Shown: one piece after another, positions 20,694 through 32,415 of the stretch
Numbering within the stretch: position 1 is the first letter of the stretch
Layout of the letters: each line of letters starts with the position of its first letter
Made by a program: the position numbers and the translations under genes
The notes under the pieces: generated by a model
Told to the model about the DNA's origin: nothing
Seen by the model: only the letters and a program-made list of their open reading frames with translations
Databases searched by the model: none
Assembly: GCA_018257865.1 (NCBI GenBank)
Contig: JAEUBA010000017.1
Location: 62,001-126,000, forward strand
Reading direction: 5' to 3'
DNA: 64,000 nucleotides
Source: Stereocaulon alpinum
Taxonomy: Eukaryota > Ascomycota > Lecanoromycetes > Lecanorales > Stereocaulaceae

Positions 20694-23590
20694 GGGACTA
20701 ATATGACCACAGGCTGTTGTAGCTTGGGAATGCTGGTTGTGTCAGAATTGTATCGAGGTTCAGGAGTATCGAGTCGCTGTTCGGTCGGAATTCTGAGGGC
20801 GAATGGAAGTCTAGATGAGTGATGAAGAGACGAGTGATGATAGAATCTAAAGAACACGAGGTCGATCGTTGGACACAACCTAGGGTCATGTCGAATGTTC
20901 GCAAGAAGTGATGTTCATGAGACAATGAGAGAGGACTCAACAACATTGTGTCAGTTGTTGAACAATGACATTGTGCTCTTTGTCCGATGGATGAGGACTC
21001 CCAGCACCCAAGTGTAGAGGATTTCCATCACGTAGGGCCGCAAAGAATATAGCAGAAAACAAAGACCACAAAGTCACTGCCATCAGGGTTCAACAAAGGA
21101 CCACAGCTGTAAGGCTCCATGCAGGAAGCCATTCATCAGCTTGTGTGAACGGCCGTAATCTTGCTCAAGGATAGACCATTCATCGACCAACATAATGGGT
21201 ATGTTGGGGGGTCATCTTTCTATGTGATGAGCATCGCTCGGGGTTGAACCGTTCTCTCGATGAGATAACAATCTGACTCTTGAGGAACCTTGCAACAGTA
21301 TCATTCTTATTGTCTGAAGTGGGGGCAGGTCGGATCGCTCACTGAGTAAGAATGATTTATATTCGTCATGTGAGGCTTGTTTGTAATTTTCCTCAATCAA
21401 TACCAAGGCTTAGAAGGTTAGAAGACTGAAAAGTTCGTGCTCGCAAGCTATATTTGACAGTAGAAGTAGATCTACGCATGAGTCTGTGGGTATGTCCAAA
21501 CCAAGACAGTATTTAGCAGTCAAAATGCACCAAGCCATCCTACCTTCTAGATAGCAAGATATAGTGAAACCCTCAATCTTGTCGACACCACACTGTCATC
21601 ATTTGCGTCAACAATATTACCCATAACATAGTATCAGTACTGTCGACATCATGTGACATGTTATGACACCGATCGAGTAAGCAATCTTCCCATCTGTTTG
21701 CTCCAGACAATTACCTTCCCACTATTGCTGTGTCTCTAACTCTAGCGGCATTGCACTGGAAATGGAAGGAGTAATCGCCAAGCCACTGTCTGATGCCAGT
21801 CCTGCCAACAATTTTTGACATCAAGTTCAGGTATCGTCTTACTTGATATTCATCTTCGTAGTGGAACATGCTAGCAGGCCTCTTCAGCTGATTGCAAAGG
21901 AGAGCGAATGTTGTAACGTGGATCCAGTGACGAAGCTGCAAGAAGCAAGCAGGGCGACCAGTGCAAGGACTTATGGTATAACGTAGGTAGGATTCCGCAA
22001 ATTGAGGTTCACTCGCAACAGAACAGACGCACTAAGCTGAATGGGGAGGTTTCGAATTCTTTGGCTGTCGAAAGTCTTGAGCGATATAGCGATTTTGAGG
22101 TCGAGGGTATTTTTGATGAGTCAGCACCCGTGGCTCGGCAAGCTAGAGCCAAGAAGGACTAGGCGATTTGATCCTCAACAAATTCTGTCACCCTAAAGCT
22201 TCAGCGACTGCTGCTTATTTGATTATCAGATTATCTAGTGAACTTATTCGCGAATGTCACTGTCTAATTCTAATACTTTTTGGACGAATTTTCTTAGCTG
22301 TAAGACTAACTTGTGCGCGATCGCCCTCCATTGGACACCGTAAGAGCCATTTGAGCTTAATCATTAGGATTTTTGACAAGATACGTCTAGTCCTATAGGC
22401 TGAGAAATTTCGTGCACATAGTGTTCCGATAGTACCACAAGACTGTTGGCTCTGTCTACATACGAACAGTCACGGCATTTGATCGAAGATCTCCTCGGAA
22501 GACGTGACAGCATGGCACGCAGACATTATATAAGTAAAGCAGCGAGGGTGTTGTATGCTTGACTCTCTAAATCCATTTTTGTTGCGATGAACATACTGGG
22601 AAAAAAGCAGACAGGAGACACCGTCTACAGCGTTCACTCAGATATGACTCGAATGAAGAGCGATGCAATTGGAGAATATACTTTGCAATCTGCGTTGTGT
22701 TGCCACTATTTGAAATCATTGACTTCGCTTCCGAACTTTGCGCTGTGATGCGCTGAGAAGTCGACTTGCTGAATTGAAGTCGAGGTAACGTGCGTAAAGC
22801 TTCGATTGGCTATGCATATCAAGGGTTTCGGATTTCAGCAGTTACACAATTATGATACGTGCGTAGAGGCGCTGACGCTCTGACCACGAACCCCCTGATC
22901 CAATCTTGCCTACTGATAGTCACTTCACTGGGGTGTGAACGTGCAGGAATTAGGCATCGGAATGTTTCAATGATAGGGTCCTGTCATGCATCTTCTACAT
23001 GGTCGACGATTTCTGGCAGGTCAAGGTAAGGCTGTAGCGTTCGAGTACGCGCAAAGTTGATCGGTAACGGAGACGCGAATTAGGCAAGTACTGGTGCGTA
23101 TACCTAAGAGCCCATTTTGCTATTGACACAACATCGTCCAAGCTTGCCGCTAACCCTCCTAAACCCCTCATAGCTCCACTCATGTTGTCTTTTGTGAACT
23201 TTCATTAGCCCGTCGCTACGGCAATTGATTGCCACCTTGTGTCTCATCGTCAATCCCCGATCATCAAAAAATTTCCATCTCCTATCTCCTCGTGTTGAAC
23301 CACTTTCACCGGACCTCAGTCCCAGCATCGGGGCCGTTCTTCTTGTGCAACGATGACATCTTTAAGGATGGCCTTTGGCCGCCTATTTATTTCTGGGCTG
23401 CAGCCCAATCTTTCTCACTCAGAGATCACCAATTGGCCTGGGGACACAAGATTTTTCCAATCAACATTTCTCTACAATACTGCTACGGCAGGGGCCCCAG
23501 GTCAATGCAACCAATCAAGCGCACATACTTTGACCCAAGAGTATCCAGATCACCTCTCCACTACTCACCAAACCCATCACTAAGGGCAAA
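20694..23590. other. long intergenic stretch, no gene seen
   Basis: About 2.9 kb upstream of the 763-residue gene. Open frames are short, lack family patterns and have no supporting splice sites I could join. I saw no tRNA, LTR or inverted repeat here. Decayed sequence or unannotated non-coding RNA cannot be excluded. Confidence 0.4.
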
Positions 23591-23938
23591 ATGTCGCCCA
23601 ACTCATCCATCATCGAACCAACAACCAAAAACACGCCAATCCTCCGTGGCACCCTCACCGCCCGCCACGGCACCGACAGAATCCAATACCAAATCAAGCC
23701 CGACTTGATCTGGGGCCGACAGCCCGCAGACGTGCTGTGTCTCTCCTGGCCTGACCGCGCCGGGTTGATTCCTTTGGGCGCACGCGTCGATTTCGTGGTG
23801 CGTTCTCGGCCGCCTGGAGCGGCGCATCTTGTTGATGTTGTGGGGGTTTGGGGATGGGAGGGGCCAGCTGGTGGAGGGTTCGTGGAGTGGAGGGCGGTGG
23901 GCAGTTATGATCTCGCGACGAAGAGTTATTTTGATTGA
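23591..23938 (+). CDS. small hypothetical protein
   Basis: A 115-residue frame. After a Thr/Asn-rich start it reads RHGTDRIQYQIKPDLIWG and continues with alternating hydrophobic segments and Gly/Trp-rich turns, suggesting a compact beta-rich domain. No signal or membrane segment. The ATG at 23591 directly follows a pyrimidine-rich leader ending in an AA context. The minus strand is also open here, so the strand choice rests on protein-like composition. Family not recognised. Confidence 0.45.
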   Translation: MSPNSSIIEPTTKNTPILRGTLTARHGTDRIQYQIKPDLIWGRQPADVLCLSWPDRAGLIPLGARVDFVVRSRPPGAAHLVDVVGVWGWEGPAGGGFVEWRAVGSYDLATKSYFD

Positions 23939-25334
23939 TTGGAGAAGGAGCGTGCTGGGTATTGGGTGTTGTGGGTTCGTCGAGGCAGTATCTTATATAA
24001 ATCAATCGAATTGAATGCCATTTTGCTACATCACTGTTGACCAAGAGCTGAATGTGTTTGTCTGTAGCAACAACCGCAACTCTAGACATACACTACAAAG
24101 GGGACTGCTGGGGCTATAAGCCAGCCCGTTTTCGCTAAGGCAACCACGATTGATCGTACAACACGTAGTCCTATAGCTGCAAGTGCTCAATTATGGTCAA
24201 TTATGGTCATAGTCCTCAAACTTGTTTTTTTTGAAGTTTCATTCTTTGTTTGATTAAGCTTGCTACAGTTTATGTTCTATAGACTCGTACACGCGATGTA
24301 TCCCTTCTCTAAAGCCTATTTGATTACGCCATCAGCCACTCAGTCCGCCATCACAACTATATGTCCCTCCACAGCCAATACTGCATGGGCTTTGTAAGAG
24401 CTCTATCAGGATGACCCGTCCTCGCGTTGATGTTCATCGTTTGGAAAGGTTAGGAGCAGGCTAACTGTTAGACATTCATGAACGCATACCAGATGGTACT
24501 CTTCATGTGGTAACGCATTTTGAAATATGATGGCTCGTAGCCTATATACACTGATAGAGTACCAGTCGAGCTGAGGCATCGAGAAATCAGTGTGACTCTC
24601 TGAAGCTTTATATTTGGGATGCGAGCCAAGCTGTGAGCGATTCTATTTCTTCCAACTTCTCAACTTCTTTCTCCCTCAATGAGTTTCCTTGAGCATCAAT
24701 CCTCCACAATTGGTTTTTGATCAAAGCGGCAGACCAGATTTCTGTATAGAACATTGGAATAGCTTTCTGGAATCGAACGGATTTTTCTCAAGATCCGCAC
24801 TGTATCGAATGACTGCTGAATAGCAAGTGCATAGCCGAGTGTGTACTTATCTGCCTGGGGAAGTTACCCCGAGTTGAGTATAATGTACACAAGTCTCGAA
24901 CGTTCTTTCGCGGATTTATCTCATGTTCGGACACGAATGGCGTTCGGGTGAAGCTTGAGACCATTTCTTCAGTCTTCCGAGTTTAGAATACCACAAAAGT
25001 TCACTATTACTGAGCTCTCAGGCTCAGGTAATGCTTCGTTCATGGCTGATGTCTGAGAGCCTCGAGGAACGTATCTCTCTCGCATAGAGGCGAAGAAGGT
25101 TCCGATTCATGGCTCCGATTGGGTTGATTACCGTTTGATAAGTCTTGTTATCAGTGGACGTATGTCGTAAGATAGGACGAGCAGACTCAAGTGCCTCGTT
25201 CTCGATGTGCATCGAATGACCACATACCTCGAGATTATGGCCCCAGGAGGCGTCTTTGTTTTTCTATCTTCAAATCACTGAACGTTCGTTATCCGCTGCT
25301 CAAAGACTGAGCAAAGCCTCATTATTCCCTAGCT
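23939..25334. other. intergenic, one doubtful frame
   Basis: No confident gene. A minus-strand frame at 25024-25212 (62 residues, with RPILRHTSTDNKTYQTVINP) looks more protein-like than its surroundings and could be a 3' exon of the gene at 25335-27361 or a relic. No splice junction could be fixed with confidence. Confidence 0.35.
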
Positions 25335-27361
25335 TCACCCAAGCTTCGTCCCAGAACCATCGATCTGCTGTTCTACATGGTTCGCCAGATCCAGTATCGC
25401 ACCAAATTCTGTTGGATTCCAGGCCATGTTCCAGACCGCTCGTTTTTCATTATATTGCTCCAGTCTGATAAGCTGCGGGGCTCTCCCGGGCCTTCCACTC
25501 CTCTGCCACCAACGTGCTAAATCCCTCTCGATAGCTTGATGTTGGCCTGCATAGCAGTCAAAGTGGTTTGTGCCGGGGAAGAATCTGTTAGTGATGCGTT
25601 GATATTGATTGAGGGTAGGGCGGAGGAGGTTCGAGGTGTGAATGCGTTGGACTTGATCGTCTGGTATCTGGTATAGGAGGGAGTCGCCGTGTGTGTCGTC
25701 GGAACTAGACTTTGAATCTGTTGAAGGATCTCCGCTAGATGCAGGCTTGGTTACACTGGATCTACCCTGGACCATGAATCTGCGAGTCGCTTGCTTGCCT
25801 TTCTTGGTCTTTTCCTTGCCCGCCATGCGCTCAGTGTCTGCCACCCATTTCTCCTTCCCTCGGGCGGAAGCACCAGGTCTTGCCTTGTGAGGCTGCTGCC
25901 CTGCTCTTATGGAATGGACCTTGTCCTGTTGCTCTTTGGTGAGATCTTGACATCCATGGGTGCTGTTACCGATCCGTCCGGGCCGTTGTTGAGCGTGGAT
26001 CGAATCGATGTACTGCCTGACAGTAGCGGACCCATCTCGCGGATTCCATGAAATAGCTCCAGCTCGAGCTCGGAAGAAACGCATTCGACGAGAAAAGGCA
26101 TTGGCGGTGTAAAGCCTTTGAAGTCTGTCTCCTCTAGCGCTGGTCGTAACAATAAAAGGTGGCCTGTTTAAAAGAATCTGAATCAGCGATCATCATGATG
26201 TTCACTCCAACGCACCCAAAATCGCGACCAGACTTGATCTGGATCAGATGCAATGCAAAAAGCATTATCAACGCAAGGTTCGCGAACACCTTGTGGCCAA
26301 GATATAGAAAATCGAAAGAACAAGGTGCAAAGGTATATATTTAGTGCGAGAATCCGGATCATGTCAAACGAGTTGAATAGATCTTGACAGAGCAACCAAA
26401 ATATAAGACGTACATTCTTGCGATAAAGTCACGAATCGTAATCCTCGAGTCGATCCGTGCTATTGGCTCCATATAATCGCCCTCGAAATTCGAAGACAGA
26501 GCGGTCGGCATGTCGTTAACACTGCGAACAGGCTCAAGCCAATAATCGATCACGACTCTGTCGCGGTGTTCCCATCTGCGATCGATGTTATATATAGGAT
26601 TTGTACGACCGAGTCGCTCAAAATCGAACATTACTGGCGCGTAATGGCGTCTTGTCGTACCCCAAGCCCTTTGAGCGGCGTGGTAGGATGTCTCGTCGCC
26701 ACGGCCGAGTCCGGAGCCGCGAGGAAATTCTTGCAAGGGTGTCAGCTCAGACTCTATCAGCACCGGAAGGAAGTCTTACGATAGGTTCCTTGGCGATTCG
26801 CTGCTTTAATCAAATCTTCTCGGATCCAGTGGTGGAAGATAGCACGTTCTATCGTCACGTCAGTTCTAATTTCCACGAGTGATAACCACGATGCTCACTC
26901 CATACTGGCCTTTGCAAGCCTGCATCTTCTGTGTAGAAGAGATTGCCATTCTTATCAGAACGAATCTTCCTCTTCGACTTCGTCTGCTTCTTCTGTTCCA
27001 GTCCAGCAAAATTCCGCTCATCTTGCTCTTGCCTTTGGCGATCAGTCATGTTCTGGTCGTAATGATAGAGACCTCGTTGAGACAATGGTATCGACGGTTG
27101 GCCTTTGGCCTTGCCTCTCGGGCTTGAAGGCTCACTATAAGCCTCATCGTCAGGACTTCCTTCATCTTGTCCGTTAGATTCGGTGGAGCCTTCCGCGTCA
27201 CTCTTGAAACCCTCTTCTTGCTCTTCCGCATCGTCGCTATCCCCTGACTCGAGGTCATGAACATCAGGAATGGTGTCAGACATTTCGAAAGAGACGGTTC
27301 GCGGGGTCGGGCGGATGGCATATAAGAGAAAAGAATTCGTATCCTCTTGTGTAGAAGCCAA
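25335..27361 (-). CDS. hypothetical protein, paralogue of the 18402-20693 gene
   Basis: Four exons (27361-26899, 26848-26780, 26729-26414, 26163-25335) with introns of 50, 50 and 250 bp give 558 residues. Junction phases agree (1, 1, 2) and the two 50-bp introns have ACTGAC/GCTGAC branch sites close to the acceptor. The N-terminus is acidic and disordered; an in-frame ATG at 27283 (MSDTIPD) may be the true start. The middle has KRAIFHHWIREDLIKAA and ITIRDFIARMP, then LYTANAFSRRMRFFRARAGAISW. A basic linker (GKEKTKKGKQATRR) leads to a C-terminal block YAGQHQAIERDLARWWQRSG with GRAPQLIRL. These blocks match the intronless neighbour 4.6 kb away in order and in key residues. No known domain recognised. 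The 250-bp intron may hide a further exon. Confidence 0.62.
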
Positions 27362-28698
27362 GAATGGCGTACAACCACAAAAGTACCCTGATGGAAAGGC
27401 ATAACGGAAAGAGAAGGGTCAACAAGCAGTAAAGCAGGATATATTAATCTGTAATAAAGACACAACGTATATGATTGCAAAGAGTGTCCCGAAAATGTTG
27501 AACTTTGGAACAACAAAGTACACAAAATCATGGCTTGCAAAATGAAGTTATTCACAGCGGGCCGGGTGCACGTAACACGGGAACAAAAGTGTTCAACGCG
27601 ATCATAACAAGCTACAATCGATAACAAGCTTTGACAAATCTTTGCTAGTACCCCGCAGTCAATCAATGAATATATTTATTTAGGCGTGAAGCATTGATAG
27701 TTCGATGGTGTTAATCATAAAACACCTTGCTGTCATGCTGGATCGCTGATCAATGAGGCTACATTGCTCCATGATCAATGAATGTGGTTGCCAAAACTTA
27801 TACAATACGTAAATCCTTTGGCGACTAGAGCTGCCAACGGAATAATGATAAGAGAAGAAGTCGGAAGTCATGTGTAGTGGTAGGTTGGTATGACTCGTGA
27901 AGGGGACTTGCACACAAAGTGACTAAGGTACCGAAGTGGTCAATGAAGCTACTTGAAGGCTGAGGGCGAAAGCGTTGCTATGTGTAAGAAATTGGCAATT
28001 GACCCGATCGTAATCAAGTAGAACACATAGAGCCCAAGTATAGATGATCTTCCCAAGAAGCCATATTGACAAGCGACCCTAAGATAAAAGGTGCAGGCCA
28101 AGTACTTGAGGCAAGACATAACACATACGACAGACATGTATGGTGATTTATTGTTTGGTGGAAGAGTACCTTATGAAGCATCTAGGCCTAGTGGCTGACA
28201 CCGATGCTATACAATCTGAATGTTCGAGTGATGGATTAATCACCTATGGTATCGGATGATGTATCTGATGAACATCTTTCACGATGTACCGCATTATAGT
28301 GCCTTAAGGAGCTCATAAGGAGACATCCTTGGTTGCCATGCCCAATGTTATCAATCACAGAAGGTGGGGATCTGTGGAAAGAAGATGCTGTAAGAGGGAG
28401 AAGTTAGTCTTTAAGTAGGTAGTCGTGTAAGCCCAAGCTAGTGGAAGCTAGTGGTCTTCACTGCATGCATGACGGAGGTATTCATAGCGTGACCAGTGAG
28501 TTTTCGTGCGTTTGCTAGGCTTCACCCTGACAACATCACTCTTCAAGACAAACGTGAGCAATCTGAAGGTGACATGCCTTAGCTACCTGCCCAATTCTTA
28601 CTAGCAGCCCACATAAGGCTGAAATCCATCTTATCAGGCCCGTCACTGATAAGGCAAGCCTAGCCTAGGCCCGAACCTGTTTTATGCCCAGGGGCTCC
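27362..28698. other. intergenic, left approach to the AT-rich island
   Basis: There is no gene with a recognisable pattern. Base composition is still normal, with CpA and TpG common, and changes abruptly after about 28740. A TTATCA...TGATAA inverted repeat (28633-28654) with a 10-bp loop lies close to the border. Confidence 0.45.
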
Positions 28699-28793
28699 TA
28701 GCTCGGCAGGGGTAGAAAAAAGTTCCGCTGGGGTAGAAAGTTTATCTAGGGTAGAACTTTTATTTTTCTACCCTAGATAAGCTTTTTGTATAT
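28699..28793. repeat. left terminal inverted repeat of the island
   Basis: Bases 28700-28740 match the reverse complement of 52930-52970 in 39 of 41 positions, both differences being transitions. Short subrepeats of GGGGTAGAAA type follow in direct and inverted orientation, then TCTACCCTAGATAAGCTTTT, which also recurs inverted near 52864-52885. The terminal base is T here and C in the other copy, as RIP would produce. Confidence 0.8.
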
Positions 28794-31262
28794 ACTAAGT
28801 ATTAGTTATAGTTATACTTAGCTAAGAACTTCAGCTTAGTATATACTTCGTATATACTAAATATTTATAAATATAGGTTACTATATATATACTTTACGTA
28901 TACCTAGCGTATTTTATTTATAATATATATACCCTTATATCCTCTTCTATTATAATATAAGCTATACCTACTCCTAATATATACCTAAATTTAACTATTA
29001 TTAACGTAACTCTTTCTTAAGTTCGCTACTATTATAAATATATTATATATATAAGCTAGATATATCTATATATATATAAATATCTCGAATTAACTTTAAT
29101 AACGTATAGGTATAAGGCGCTTAGAACCCTACGAACGGAGTATACTACTATAGTAAGTATATACTATACGTATAATAAGCTTATATTAATCTTAAGATAT
29201 AGGGCTAATCCCTAATACTAATATTAGTTAGGTCCCTCTAAGTATATATCTTACTATACTAAGATTATACTTAGTAGATACTAATATTATATATAGTCTA
29301 AGCTATAGCTATAGCCGCTAGAACTCTAGGTAGATCTTATAAGACTATAGGAGCCTAGTATATACTAAACTTATATAGTACCGCTCGTTACTACCGCCTA
29401 AAACGCTCGTATATATAATCGAACTACTTAGTAATATATACTAAGTATATATAGAAGTACTAAACCCTATAGCTATTCTATCCTTATTAAATACCCTCGT
29501 ATATATAGTATATAACTTCTATATACTTTAAGTATATACTAACGTTACGTAGATACAACGTCGAAGTTAATAGAGTAACTTAATATAGCTTAGTATTTAG
29601 AGCCTAACTAATAATAAGGGGAATATATACTAAGTATATATAAGGGTTATACTTATATTAACTTAGTTTTAGCATTATTTAAGAGAGTAGTATTTAGGGG
29701 TAGGTAAGTTTCGAACTTAATTCGAGCTATATATATACTAAATATATATAGTCGTAAATCTATTAAGGAGAAATATTACTTAGGCGGTATAGATTACTAG
29801 GTTAAAGTATATAGTTAGTATATATTAAGTATATACTATACTTATATTAAATAGTATAATCCGCTTATTTATCCTCTTACGTATATAGCGAAACGTATTA
29901 TATCTAAATAAACTAGGGTATACTTAGCCTATCCTAAGTATATACTTAGCTAACGTTCGAAGACGTAGATAAGCGAACGATTACCTTAATAGGTATATTA
30001 TAGAATATAAATAGATAGTATAAGTTAACTATATACTATATATAAGCTAAGCTAAAGTTATAAAGTACTTCTAATCCCTAGTTTACTACTATATTTAATA
30101 CCTACTTCTATCGCGTAGTAAGTATAGTATATACTCTCTATAAACTTACTATATATTACTATTTATCTCTATATATATACTTATTTATTCTAACTTAAGT
30201 TCGATCTAACTATAAAGAAACGGCGGGGGATATCCTCTATATATATTCAGCTTATCCCTAATACTATATCTAATTCCGATTCTAAAAACCGTCCCCCAGC
30301 GGTCGAAGTATATATAGAATATATATACTAAGCCCTAAAACCTAGGTATATACTAACTAAGGATAACCTATAGTAAATTATCGCGCTAACCCCTAATTCT
30401 AAGCGTAAACGTAAGGTTAGATTATACTTTATATATATAGTATATATACTAATCGTATACTTAGCGTAGGCTAATACCGCCTCCTAAATCGCGCTCGCCT
30501 ACCCCTATACTAGGTCTAAAGGGTAAGTATATCTACCTTATATTTAGTATATACCTAATAGCTCTAGGACCTGCTCTTAGACCCTATATAACTAAGAAAC
30601 CCCGCTATCGCAGCGGAGCTGGTAAGTTAAGTATATATATAGTATATACTAAGCTAACGCGTAAAGCTCCCTCCTATAAGTCCGCCTAGAATTAGGGCCC
30701 TACCTATACTTAGGTAGGATATATTAGTAGTATATATATTATTTATAGTAGTAGATTATATTTTTCTTTACTTTTTATATAGTTAAGTATATACTCAACT
30801 AGGCCTTAGTAGTTAGTATACGCGTAAGGTAGTAGATTTAGTATTAGTTCCTAGCTAGGCTTATACTTAGCTTATACTATAATTATTTTATTATACCTTA
30901 CGTATAAATCTTTAAGAAGTTTATATATAGCTTCTAGTCCGTATATACTCTATCTATAATATATATATACTATAATATAAGATAATTAGTTAATTCCTAA
31001 CTTATAGCGATCGCTTTTAAATATCTATATATATTAATTAAATACTTAGGATAAGTATAGTATATACTTAATATATATAAATAGACTTACTACCTAAATA
31101 CCCTTTTCTACTTCTTAGATATAAGTTAGAGTATAAGCTAGGTTTTATATAGGTTTAGTATATACTTAGTATATATTAAGGCCTTAATCTCCTACTAATA
31201 TTATAGGATAATTTATAGTTTATTTTCTAGTCTAAGGAAATTAAATATAATATTAGCTATCT
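28794..31262. other. left part of the island, degraded, no readable gene
   Basis: RIP-saturated sequence lies between the left inverted repeat and the LINE fragment. The palindromic motif TATACTTAGTATA and close variants recur many times. No frame is open for more than a few tens of codons and no protein similarity could be read. Confidence 0.6.
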
Positions 31263-31277
31263 AATATACTTAGTATA

Positions 31278-31870
31278 GCGAGGGTACTAGGGGTCCGTAG
31301 TACCCGCTACAGTTATAGATAGAGGAATTAGGATACGAAGTATATTCTCCTATACTACCTAAAGCTTAGCGACACTCGAAGGGAGCTTATTAAAGAGGTA
31401 GAGACTTATAATATTAGGACTATACTAGCTGAGGTTACTGGTATAAGAGCGGCTGCGAGATAGCTGGTTAGGTTAGGATTCCTAATATAGTATCGACTTA
31501 CTAGGGAACAGCTCTCCCAGTCTAAACTCCCTATCGGAGTAGAACCGGTAATAAAAACCTTAAAGATAAAGAAGCCTAAGCGTAAGTAGAAGCTAAAGGC
31601 GGCGGAGCTGCCGGAGTATTATAGGGCCTATTAGGGTAATAGAGATTATCGTTACCAGTATTATAGAGCCTAGCGGCGAGGTTAGATAGGCGGAGCAGAA
31701 TAATAAGTAAGCTAATAAGCGAAAGTTTTTAGCTAGAAGGGGCGACTCTAGAAAGGTTTCTTTCGCGTCTAGAGGGCCTTTAACCCCCCTAGATTTCCTA
31801 ATAATATAAGAGAACACCCTTATTAGTATATATAGATACTAGAATAGGCGTATAAATCAATCAATCAATC
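31278..31870 (+). mobile_element. 5'-truncated LINE copy, RIP-mutated
   Basis: A 15-bp target duplication AATATACTTAGTATA flanks it (31263-31277 and 31871-31885). The 593 bp align with 15020-15616 of the other LINE copy; I see mainly C/T and G/A differences. It ends in TCAA repeats. It is truncated about 147 bp further 3' than the copy at 14873, as expected for independent LINE insertions. Confidence 0.85.
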
Positions 31871-31885
31871 AATATACTTAGTATA

Positions 31886-32191
31886 TATTTAATATATACT
31901 TCGTATATATTATTAGGCGAATAACTCCTAACCCTCCGTAGGATTATCGATTTCCCCTCCTTCTATATATATATAGACCCTTATATACGGTTACTTACCT
32001 TAGGATTTAAGGAAAGTATTATAATCCTCCTTATTATAAAGATCTTTCTCTTCCTTCTCCCCCTATTTTATAGGTAGCCCTTCTATTAGTAATATCTCCT
32101 ATATAAACTTAGTATATCCTAGATTCTCTAAAACCTTATAAGAAGTAAGACTTAGCCTATTCCTATACTCCTTAATAACTTATAAGATATA
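31886..32191. other. island sequence between LINE fragment and outer LTR element
   Basis: This 306-bp stretch of RIP-altered sequence probably belongs to the old host element. The last five bases (ATATA, 32187-32191) are the left target duplication of the outer LTR element. Confidence 0.5.
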
Positions 32192-32262
32192 TATTACGGC
32201 TCGCCTAGAGATAATCGTAGGAGAAGGCAGCTTTAAAGAAAACTACCTTATATTAGGATTTA
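32192..32262 (-). repeat. left LTR of outer gypsy element, first part
   Basis: These 71 bp match 48030-48100. The LTR is interrupted at ATTTA (32258-32262), which is also the target duplication of the inserted chromodomain element. Confidence 0.85.
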
Positions 32263-32415
32263 TGTCATGATATGGCCTTATACTATTGCATTATACTATA
32301 ATGGCCTAGGGCTAGGGCTGAGGCTTGCCTTAGCACATATCTAAAATAGCTCTTACATATAGAATTAGACTTAACAACGAATTCATTACATACCAATTCT
32401 TACTATAACGTTGCA
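32263..32415 (+). repeat. 5' LTR of chromodomain gypsy element
   Basis: 153 bp with TGTC...TGCA ends. It matches 41756-41908 except for about ten transitions. A primer-binding-site-like stretch (TGGTAGTAACGGG) follows at about 32419. Confidence 0.88.

Noticed and set aside
23229..23708. 159-codon plus-strand frame
   Set aside because: It overlaps the 23591 frame in another phase and has no domain pattern; composition suggests leader sequence.
31593..31817. Minus-strand open frame of 74 codons in the island
   Set aside because: It lies antisense within the LINE fragment and has no protein-like pattern; it is a chance frame.
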